38,372 nucleotides of DNA from Anaerolineae bacterium (GTDB taxonomy: Bacteria > Chloroflexota > Anaerolineae > J102): contig JALXCB010000166.1 of the NCBI GenBank assembly GCA_026991225.1, forward strand, positions 1-38,372. The letters run 5' to 3'. Below are positions 30,757 through 37,816 of the stretch, in pieces (positions within the stretch are counted from its first letter, which is position 1; each line of letters opens with the position of its first letter). Under the pieces are notes generated by a model that had not been told where the DNA came from, did not search any database, and worked only from the letters and a program-made list of their open reading frames with translations. The translations under genes and the position numbers were made by a program.

Positions 30757-33700
30757 TCAAAGCATCTTGTCCTTGTGCAGGGAAATCAGCTCGACCAGTT
30801 CATCGTCGGAGAGTTGGGCCAGCCAGCTTTCGTCGGTTCCGATGATGGATTCGGCGAGCTGGCGTTTGCGCTCCAGCATCTCCTGGATGTTTTCTTCCAG
30901 GGTGCCCGCGGTGATGAATTTGTGAATCTGCACGTTGCGGGTCTGGCCGATGCGGAAGATGCGGTCCGCGGCCTGTTTCTCGACGGCGGGGTTCCACCAG
31001 CGGTCGTAGTGGAAGACGTGGTTGGCCGCGGTCAGGTTCAGGCCCAGGCCGCCCGCTTTGAGGGTGAGGATGAAGATGGGGGGCGCGTGGGGGTCTTCCT
31101 GGAAGCGGTTGACCATCTCCTGGCGCTTGCTGCCGGGCACGCCGCCGTGCAGGTAGAGCACGGGCGCATCCAGGGCCGCGGGCAGGTAGTCGGCCAGCAG
31201 ATAGCCCATCTCCGCGAATTGGGTGAAGATGAGGGCCTTGTCCCCCACCTCCAACAGTTCCTCCAGCATGGCGGTGAGGCGGTCGAGTTTGCCGCTGCGC
31301 CCAGCCAGAGGTTCTTTGGGAATCTGGTTGGGGCCGATGCTGTACAGGTATTGGACGGGATGGTTGAGGATCTGCTTGAGTTTGGTGAGCAGGTTGAAGA
31401 CGTGGATGCGGCGTTCGCCCCCGCGGGCGTCGGCGATGCGGGGCAGGCTCTCCTCCACCACCTTCTGATAGAGTTCGGCCTGCTCTTCGGTGAGGGTGCA
31501 GTAGACGTCCATCTCCAGGCGTTCGGGCAGGTCCTGGATGACGTTGGGGTCGGTTTTGAGGCGGCGGAGGATGAAGGGGCGCACCATGCGCTGCAATCGG
31601 GCCAGGGCCACCGGGTCCTGATAGTTTTCGATGGGCAGGGCGAATTCCTTGCGGAATTTGGAGCGGCTGCCCAGATAGCCCCGGTTGGTGAAGTTGAACA
31701 GGGACCAGAGCTCGGACAGGCGGTTTTCGATGGGCGTGCCCGTGAGCGCGAAGCGATAATCGGCCCGAAATTCATTGACGACGCGGGTGATCTGCGCGTT
31801 GGGATTCTTGATCATCTGCGCTTCGTCGAGGATGACGCCGAACCAGTGTTGTTGGCTCAGAAAGTCGGCGTCGCGGCGGGCCAGCGCGTAGCTGGTGAGG
31901 ACGATGTCCTGATCCCGTACGGCATCCAGGAAGGCCCGATCCCGCGCCCGATCCGGGCCGTAGTGGGTGTAGACTTTCAGCGACGGGCCGAAGCGCATGA
32001 TCTCCCGCCGCCAGTTGCCCAGCAACGACGTGGGGCAGACCAGGAGCGTGGGCGCGGGCAGGCTGCCGCGTTCGACCTGTTCTTGCAGCAGAAAAGCGAT
32101 GGCCTGCACCGATTTGCCCAGGCCCATGTCGTCGGCCAGGATGGCGCCCAGGCCGCGGTGGTAATGCTCTTCCAGCCAGGCCGCGCCATAACGCTGGTAG
32201 GGGCGGAGTTTGCCCTGCAGGCCGGGCGGCTGCGGCGCTTCGCGCAGAGCCTCATCCCCAACCGTCAACCGTTTCAACAACGGCGGCAGCCATCCGCCCA
32301 ATTGCACGCTGTGCACGGGCAGGCCCGAAATCCGCGTGTGCTCATCGAAGGCCAGGGCGACGCGGATGCCATGCAGCAGGCTGAGCTGGCCTTCGAAGGT
32401 GTGGCGTTGCCAGAAACGCTCCGCAGCTTCGATCTGTTCCGGGTCCAGGCGCAGCCAGCGGCCATTCTGCTGCACCAGCGGGGAGCGCAGATTGACCAGC
32501 TCGATGAAGGCTTCCCGGGTCAGGGTTGTGCCGCCCAAGACCAGCTCCCATTGGTAGGCGATGGGCTTTTCGGGGGCGTCGTCTCTGGCGATGTCGATGG
32601 GTTCGGGCGTGGTGGGGTTGAGATGCAGCTTCAGGCCCAACCGCGCGCCCGCTTCTTCCCACCAGGGGGGCAGGATGATGCTGAAGCCGCTCTGTTCGAG
32701 CAGAGGCGCAGCTTCGCGCAGAAACTGATAGACTTCGGTGGTGGTCAGCGTCACGCCCGTAGGCGCGGCGGAGCGCAGACTTTTTTCGATGGGAGCGAAG
32801 ATATTGGCGGCGATCCCCAGCCCCTCCAGCAATTTCTCCTGCGGATAATCGAAGCGCAACCCCTGGCTGATCAGCGTCTCCTCTTTGGTCTGCCAGACCT
32901 GTGCAGCGGGAACGAGGATGTTCGGGTCGGTGCGAGAACGAAGGAAGTAGCGAAGCTCCCAGCCGCCCGGCGGCACATGCCAAATCTGTTCGTCGGAGGG
33001 GGCGGGCGGCGGGGGTTCCAGTTTGAAGGCGATGGTGTATTGGGTGCTGCCTGCGGGAAGCAGATTGCGCTGCCAATCCTCCACCTGAGAAACCAGCCGC
33101 CGCAAACGTTCGTCGGGCGGGCCGATGACGGGCTCGGGCCGCACCAGGGCTTTCATCCATTGCGCCACGCCATCGCTGTTGTGGAGATAGCCGATGTGAT
33201 GCGGCGCTTCCGCGCCCCACGTGCGGGCGAGAAAATCGACGGCGTGGGAGACGAAAGCGTGGATCAACTGGACGGACGTGGGCGTCTTCCCCCGATCATC
33301 CTGCTCCGCCCGACAGACGGGAGGCATGGCCTTCGCCAGCTTGTAGAGCTTCTCCTTGATCGCCGGCGTCTCGAAGACGGTGCGCCAGCGGGCCTCGACC
33401 CGATCGTGGTGGAGGAGGATGGTGGGCACGTAATCCTGATGGGCGAGGAGCTCTAGCGCCAGCATGAGGACCCGCCGCCAGAAGAGGAGGTCTCGCCCGA
33501 AGATCAGGTGTTCGGGACAATCGCAGGATGCGAGGCTGCGCAGGATGTGAAGGACACTCTGGAAGGGCACGCGTGTGCCCCGAATGATCCAGGGCTCCAG
33601 CCGCGGATCCTTGAGATCGATATCCCAGCTTTGGGGCAGGGCGGGCGAGGGAAGGGGGCCCGTGCGCGTGGATGGCAGCAGCAGCGTGAACGTCTCGGTT

Positions 33701-33972
33701 CCCAGGGTGATGAGCGAGGAATCGAAACGGCGCAGTTGCCGGGCGATGAGCGTGGATTCCGTTTGGGCGAAGGGATGGGGCCGCGGCTTGGGATGCGCGG
33801 GACGACGCCCGCGCGGGCGTTTGGGCGGCGGAGCGCCGGCATTCTCCGCCCAAAACACAAAGCGCGGGTCATCCTCGGCGCCTTTGCCTGCGCGCCAGTG
33901 CAGATGGAGAACGAGTGGGAATAGCTCTTCAGTGGACGAGACTTGAAGAGTTCCCGGAGACGCAATGCTCAC
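30757..33972 (-). CDS. SNF2-family DEAD/DEAH-box ATPase with SNF2-associated N-terminal domain
   Basis: This 1071-residue protein has an N-terminal region (about 120-560) with the bacterial SNF2-associated (DUF3670) pattern, LLEQSGFSIILPPWWEEAGA at about 424-443. The motor has motif I ADDMGLGKS (613-621), motif II DEAQ (716-719), LTGTPIENRLSELWSLFNF, motif V LKAGGLGLNLTAANHV (971-986) and motif VI QAADRIFRIGQTRNV (1000-1014). It should translocate on double-stranded DNA using ATP. The start is GTG at 33972, supported by AAAAGGA eight bases upstream. SWIM and XPB-N-like genes follow on the same strand. Known bacterial relatives often pair with SWIM proteins; the role (repair, remodelling or defence) is not settled. 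Confidence 0.95.
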   Translation of the reverse strand: MSIASPGTLQVSSTEELFPLVLHLHWRAGKGAEDDPRFVFWAENAGAPPPKRPRGRRPAHPKPRPHPFAQTESTLIARQLRRFDSSLITLGTETFTLLLPSTRTGPLPSPALPQSWDIDLKDPRLEPWIIRGTRVPFQSVLHILRSLASCDCPEHLIFGRDLLFWRRVLMLALELLAHQDYVPTILLHHDRVEARWRTVFETPAIKEKLYKLAKAMPPVCRAEQDDRGKTPTSVQLIHAFVSHAVDFLARTWGAEAPHHIGYLHNSDGVAQWMKALVRPEPVIGPPDERLRRLVSQVEDWQRNLLPAGSTQYTIAFKLEPPPPAPSDEQIWHVPPGGWELRYFLRSRTDPNILVPAAQVWQTKEETLISQGLRFDYPQEKLLEGLGIAANIFAPIEKSLRSAAPTGVTLTTTEVYQFLREAAPLLEQSGFSIILPPWWEEAGARLGLKLHLNPTTPEPIDIARDDAPEKPIAYQWELVLGGTTLTREAFIELVNLRSPLVQQNGRWLRLDPEQIEAAERFWQRHTFEGQLSLLHGIRVALAFDEHTRISGLPVHSVQLGGWLPPLLKRLTVGDEALREAPQPPGLQGKLRPYQRYGAAWLEEHYHRGLGAILADDMGLGKSVQAIAFLLQEQVERGSLPAPTLLVCPTSLLGNWRREIMRFGPSLKVYTHYGPDRARDRAFLDAVRDQDIVLTSYALARRDADFLSQQHWFGVILDEAQMIKNPNAQITRVVNEFRADYRFALTGTPIENRLSELWSLFNFTNRGYLGSRSKFRKEFALPIENYQDPVALARLQRMVRPFILRRLKTDPNVIQDLPERLEMDVYCTLTEEQAELYQKVVEESLPRIADARGGERRIHVFNLLTKLKQILNHPVQYLYSIGPNQIPKEPLAGRSGKLDRLTAMLEELLEVGDKALIFTQFAEMGYLLADYLPAALDAPVLYLHGGVPGSKRQEMVNRFQEDPHAPPIFILTLKAGGLGLNLTAANHVFHYDRWWNPAVEKQAADRIFRIGQTRNVQIHKFITAGTLEENIQEMLERKRQLAESIIGTDESWLAQLSDDELVELISLHKDKML

Positions 33973-33980
33973 AAAATCGA

Positions 33981-33987
33981 TCCTTTT
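33981..33987 (-). promoter_or_regulatory. Ribosome binding site of the SNF2 gene
   Basis: AAAAGGA on the minus strand ends eight bases before the GTG start at 33972. No in-frame ATG near the start is better supported. Confidence 0.6.
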
Positions 33988-34060
33988 TCAAGGAATATGG
34001 CTGTACAACGCACCCCGGCGAGAGGACGAGAGAAAACAGGCCTGACAGCTGTGGAAATTG

Positions 34061-34191
34061 GTAACTGCTAACGTACCCCGGTTCACAAACCACAAAGGAC
34101 ACAAAGGCGCCAAGAACACGAAAAAATGTATAAATTTCCCTTTGTGCCTTCGTGTTCTTAGTGGTTTTCGGGTGACGACCTTAGTAGTTAC
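34061..34191. mobile_element. IS66-like MITE, copy 3, exact 8-bp duplication GGAAATTG
   Basis: The left end GTAACTGCTAACGTAC and inverted right end GTAACTACTAAGGTC are flanked by GGAAATTG at 34053-34060 and 34192-34199. The 131-bp interior closely follows copy 1 but lacks one 9-bp unit in the right arm, so unit number varies between copies. Confidence 0.9.
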
Positions 34192-34241
34192 GGAAATTGA
34201 CGAGTTTCAACCAGCGACAGCGGATAAGGAAGTGCGTCGCA

Positions 34242-34395
34242 GTAACTGCTAACGTACTTGACTTTAGGCCGCCAAAAGCCACGAAGGCTCGAAGTTTTTC
34301 GAAGACACGAAGGAAAAATCAAGGAAAATACGTCGTGCCTTGGCTTTTCTTCGTGTCTTCGTGGCAAAAAGTGGTGGCGATACCTTAGCAGTTAC
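34242..34395. mobile_element. IS66-like MITE, copy 4, exact 8-bp duplication GCGTCGCA
   Basis: The left end GTAACTGCTAACGTAC and inverted right end GTAACTGCTAAGGTAT are flanked by GCGTCGCA at 34234-34241 and 34396-34403. The interior has CCACGAAGG and its inverted CCTTCGTGG relatives. It lies 50 bp from copy 3. The following stretch 34404-34670 shows no gene, no clear promoter and no recognised repeat. Confidence 0.9.
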
Positions 34396-34671
34396 GCGTC
34401 GCACGTTTATTCAGACAGCGGCGAGAGAGTTGCTACTGTGTGAGCGCGCGGATCGTCGAAACGACCTTAGACCCATGCAATTGGCTAGATTATTGCTCCG
34501 TGCACCAATAGCATCGCCAAACGGAGAAAAACTGCTGATGCCATTTACCGTCAACTATTATCCCCGATTTTCGGTATTTTGACAAGTTTTGTAAACAGTC
34601 TGGCGGCGGGCGAGCCCGCGTCGATACAGATGAAAACGCCTCGCGGCCAGGCGAGCGCGGGAAGCCAAGCA

Positions 34672-34731
34672 CGTAATGCGTAATGCGTGATGCGTAAGGA
34701 CTTCACGGGTTACGCATTACGCATCACGCCC
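34672..34731. repeat. Inverted heptad-repeat hairpin (CGTAATG type)
   Basis: The left arm is CGTAATG, CGTAATG, CGTGATG, CGTAAGG (34672-34699). The right arm is CACGGGT, TACGCAT, TACGCAT, CACGCCC (34704-34731). The tail CTCGCTCAACGTCGGC follows, and GGCGACCCTTCCGCAACC ends the element just before the FFLEELY-type gene stop. Confidence 0.85.
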
Positions 34732-34789
34732 GTTGCAGGCTCGCTCAACGTCGGCCCGGCGACCCTTCCGCAACCGCAGCCAACACTCC

Positions 34790-35515
34790 TTACTCCCACT
34801 CGAACGGATGCGATTTGCCTTGATAGATGTTATCCAGGATGGTCATCTCGCGGTCGTGGATCGCGTTCAGGAACTTGTCGGCCTTGCCCATGTGGCGGAA
34901 GGAGGCATAGCCGTGTTCCAGGAAATCCTGCAATTCGTGCCAGCCCGCTCGATGCGCGGGGCCTCGGGCCGCGCGCAGCATCCAGCCGATGACGCGATGC
35001 CTGACCAGCTTCTCCAAATCCCGACCGATTTCCACGATCATCTCGATTTGCTTCACCCGATCATCGTAATTGTCGCACAGACGGTAGGCTTCCGCATATT
35101 GCTCCTCCGAAATGCTGTCGGTAACTCCAGCCTGGTTCAGCAACGCGTCCAACAGTTTGGCGTCCAGCTCCTCGGTCAGGTTGTTGAGTTCGATGGCCTT
35201 GGTCAGGGTGCGCAGCGCCCGCGCGGGAATGAAACGGGACATGAATTCGTGTACCCGTAGAATGTCTGCGTTGCGCTGGCTGAAGTCCTTGGGCGCGTAG
35301 ATGTCATCCAGGAAGAAGCGGCACGCGGGCTCGTAGCGGGGATCGGCCAGGAAATCGGCGTAGGTGCGGGCCAGGCGCTGCGCCTGCCAGGCGCGCAGCA
35401 TCGCCATCTCGGGCGAAAGTCCGCCGCCCTCGACGCGTTGATGGCTGAGTTCGTCATGTTTGCGCAGGGCCGCCACCAGGCGGGCCGCGTCTTTGGGAGA
35501 AAGCGCTTCGGTCAT
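34790..35515 (-). CDS. FFLEELY-motif (DUF8198-like) protein
   Basis: This 241-residue soluble protein is largely helical. The N-terminal part QRLARTYADFLADPRYEPACRFFLDDIYAPKDFSQRNADI includes FFLDDIY (about residues 68-74), a variant of the FFLEELY motif that names the family. The middle part RALRTLTKAIELNNLTEELDAKLLDAL and the C-terminal HRVIGWMLRAARGPAHRAGW also look conserved. The biochemical role is not known. The start at 35515 (MTEALSPKD) is preferred over the upstream ATG at 35530. It is a single gene flanked by repeats on both sides. Confidence 0.7.
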   Translation of the reverse strand: MTEALSPKDAARLVAALRKHDELSHQRVEGGGLSPEMAMLRAWQAQRLARTYADFLADPRYEPACRFFLDDIYAPKDFSQRNADILRVHEFMSRFIPARALRTLTKAIELNNLTEELDAKLLDALLNQAGVTDSISEEQYAEAYRLCDNYDDRVKQIEMIVEIGRDLEKLVRHRVIGWMLRAARGPAHRAGWHELQDFLEHGYASFRHMGKADKFLNAIHDREMTILDNIYQGKSHPFEWE

Positions 35516-35581
35516 GGTTGAGTGTGGCAAAAGGGGATTTCTCTCAGATTAGAGTATCACAGGCGGATGCAGGTTACGCAA

Positions 35582-35795
35582 GGGTGCGTTTCAAAAATGG
35601 GGCGCACTAGCCGACTCAAGTCGGGCGCTTCAGGCCTGCGGCCAGTGGACGGCCTCCGCCGTCCATTTTCACCGTATGCAACAGGTCGACGAAGGTCGAC
35701 CACTGGCGCGAAGCGCCCAAAAAGCCCGAGTTTACTCGGTCAGTGCTTGGCGACGAATCGACGATGATTTTTTGCCCCCAAATTGAAACGCACCC
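35582..35795. mobile_element. MITE-like element, exact 9-bp duplication GTTACGCAA
   Basis: The left end GGGTGCGTTTCAAAAATGGG and inverted right end GGGTGCGTTTCAATTTGGGG share the first 13 bases. GTTACGCAA flanks it at 35573-35581 and 35796-35804. The interior has CCGACTCAAGTCGG, GGACGGCCTCCGCCGTCC, GGTCGACGAAGGTCGACC and CCGAGTTTACTCGG, largely an inverted copy of the cargo at 8704-8980. It lies between the GT39-like and FFLEELY-type genes. Confidence 0.88.
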
Positions 35796-35836
35796 GTTAC
35801 GCAAATCGAAAGCGCACAAACAGAGAAAACAGAATC

Positions 35837-37816
35837 CTAATTCCCAACGTTTACCACTCCAATCTCCACCTCCGCCTGCCAGTCGCCCGGGATGACGGCG
35901 GGTTCCAGGGTTTCCTCATCGTAGAGCACCACGGTCAGGGCGTAGTCGCCCGGTTGAAGCGGGGCGGGAAGCAAATAGACATTGAGCGCCTCCTCGCCCG
36001 CATCCCAGGCGAAGGTGCGCAGATGACGGTTGCTGAGCAGAACGCGGTCGTCCTGGGCCAGGGTGGCGCCAGACGCGTCTTTCAGCCGCACGGAGACCTT
36101 GTAGCTGCGGTCGGTGGGGCGCTCGACTCGCCAGCGCAGAGCCACGAGGATGGGACGGCCCTGGGCGATGGGCTGCGCCCGCCCGAACCAGTCGCCCGCC
36201 ACCAGGGTCGCGCCCGGCTCCCAGGGGATGTTCAGGGACTTCCAGTCGCGGGGGAGCTGGAACCGGGTGGGGGGATGCATTCGCCAGACCCGCACGGTGT
36301 AGCCGCGGAAGGCTTGTTCGTCGATGCGCTGGCCGTAAGCGTCCAGCAACGCGGGGACGGCCCCGCGCGGGTCCATGTCCGATTCGTACCAGGTGACATA
36401 GAAGACCCGCTGCGCCCGGCCCGCCAGCTCGGTCAGGCGCTCGTCGATGTGGTCGATGTCCACGAACAGGTATTGGGCCGGGGCCTGGTTTGCGGGTTCG
36501 GGGGGCGGGAAGCCGTCGAAATCGTTGTTCCAGCGCTGCCAGTAGAAGCCGAAGGGATAACGCTGGTCCACCAGGATGATGTCGTCGGGCGTGGCGCGGG
36601 CCTTCAGATAGGTTACGACGCCCGTCATGTCCTCGCGGAAGTGGGCGGGGTCGAAGAAATCGGCCCGGAGGGAGGGGATGGTGAGGGCGAGGATGGCGGC
36701 CAGGGCCAGCCAGGGCAGAGGCCGGGCCAGTTTGCGCCATCCCAGCAGTGCCCATCCCCCCAACGCCCACAATGCGGGCAGGATGAAGCTGATGTAGCGG
36801 GGATTGAACGCGGATCGGGCGATGAGCACGCCGTAAAAGATGGCCAGGCCGCCGAAAAGCCAGGTTGCCAAAAGCGTCCAGCGTCCCATGTCCCATGTCC
36901 AATGTCGGGAGACTTTCTCCTTCCCCCCACTGAAAACTGAAAACTGAAAACTGATTACTGATAACGCTGCTCCACCCAAAATCAACGCGCCCCACACCCA
37001 CGCGCCAACCCGCCAGACGTCCTCTGGCGCGAATTCCCCCAGGGTGAAGGCCCGATAGAGCTGACTGAGATAGCCGCCCAGGGTGGGCAGCGTGAGGTTG
37101 GGGTTCTTGTAGCCCGGAATTTGGCGCAGGGCGATGGGCGTGACCGGCGCGAACAGAAGGATGACGACCGCGCCCGTTCCCGCCAGCCTCGCCAGCCGCC
37201 GCCCGCGATGCGGGCCTTTCAGCGCCCAAACCAGCAGCCACAATCCCCACGCGGTCAGGATGAAGACCGCGCTGTAATGGGTGAGCAGCGCGGCCGCGGC
37301 CAGCGCGGCGAAAAGAAGCCACCGCTTCCACGAGCCGGGCGCGTCCAGCGCCCGCCACAGCGCCAGCATCCCCGCGGCCAGCAGCGCCCACGTCATGGTG
37401 TACATGCGGGTTTCCTGCGCTTCGGCCAGGCCATAGGCCGCGAACGCAGCCAGCGCCAGCGCCAACATGCCCGCCACCCATCCCAAACCGGACGTCAGCC
37501 TGCGCCCAAGCTGGAAGGTCAGTGCCACCGTCAGCATCCCAAACCACACGCTGAGGAAGCGGGTGGCGAAGGGGGATGTCCCGGCGACGCGCGTCCAGGC
37601 GTGGAGCGTGTAAAAATAGAGGGGGGGATGGATATCCAGTTCGGGCGCGGGGGCGACCTCGGGCAGGGGGCGGGTGGCCACGTCGATGTTGCGGGCTTCA
37701 TCCCACCAGATATCCTGGTAATCCAGCCGAAAAAGTCGCAGTCCGAACGCGGCCCAGAGGACCAGGATAAGGAGTCCCCAACGCCACCAGGCCAGGCGCA
37801 CAGCGTTCGCGTTCAT
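35837..37816 (-). CDS. GT39/ArnT-like membrane glycosyltransferase
   Basis: This 659-residue protein has an N-terminal membrane region of about 10-12 helices (up to about 390) and a soluble C-terminal beta-rich domain. The first loop has WWDEARN with D39/E40, the acidic pair of GT-C enzymes, followed by DIHPPLYFYTLHAW. Such enzymes transfer a sugar from a polyprenyl-phosphate donor to protein or lipid on the outer face of the membrane. Residues about 286-317 (SVISFQFSVFSGG to GRWTLLA) are encoded by two heptad-repeat arrays inserted in frame between two membrane segments. The ATG at 37816 overlaps the stop of the preceding minus-strand gene. The acceptor is unknown. Confidence 0.82.
   Translation of the reverse strand: MNANAVRLAWWRWGLLILVLWAAFGLRLFRLDYQDIWWDEARNIDVATRPLPEVAPAPELDIHPPLYFYTLHAWTRVAGTSPFATRFLSVWFGMLTVALTFQLGRRLTSGLGWVAGMLALALAAFAAYGLAEAQETRMYTMTWALLAAGMLALWRALDAPGSWKRWLLFAALAAAALLTHYSAVFILTAWGLWLLVWALKGPHRGRRLARLAGTGAVVILLFAPVTPIALRQIPGYKNPNLTLPTLGGYLSQLYRAFTLGEFAPEDVWRVGAWVWGALILGGAALSVISFQFSVFSGGKEKVSRHWTWDMGRWTLLATWLFGGLAIFYGVLIARSAFNPRYISFILPALWALGGWALLGWRKLARPLPWLALAAILALTIPSLRADFFDPAHFREDMTGVVTYLKARATPDDIILVDQRYPFGFYWQRWNNDFDGFPPPEPANQAPAQYLFVDIDHIDERLTELAGRAQRVFYVTWYESDMDPRGAVPALLDAYGQRIDEQAFRGYTVRVWRMHPPTRFQLPRDWKSLNIPWEPGATLVAGDWFGRAQPIAQGRPILVALRWRVERPTDRSYKVSVRLKDASGATLAQDDRVLLSNRHLRTFAWDAGEEALNVYLLPAPLQPGDYALTVVLYDEETLEPAVIPGDWQAEVEIGVVNVGN
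36874..36963. repeat. Two heptad arrays inside a coding sequence
   Basis: The first array has five units, GCGTCCA, GCGTCCC, ATGTCCC, ATGTCCA, ATGTCGG (36874-36908). The second has three ACTGAAA units, then ACTGATT and ACTGATA (36929-36963). The 90-bp total is a multiple of three, so the host gene frame is kept. The two kinds of unit resemble those at 2622-2705. Confidence 0.8.

Noticed and set aside
30649-33456. Plus-strand open frame of 935 codons opposite the SNF2 gene
   Set aside because: It mirrors the codon pattern of the SNF2 gene on the other strand; the protein is compositionally odd and has no recognisable domain, while the minus strand has all helicase motifs.
34197-34582. Short plus-strand frames of 60-80 codons
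   Set aside because: They are translations of MITE palindromes and adjacent non-coding DNA; no ribosome binding site or family match.
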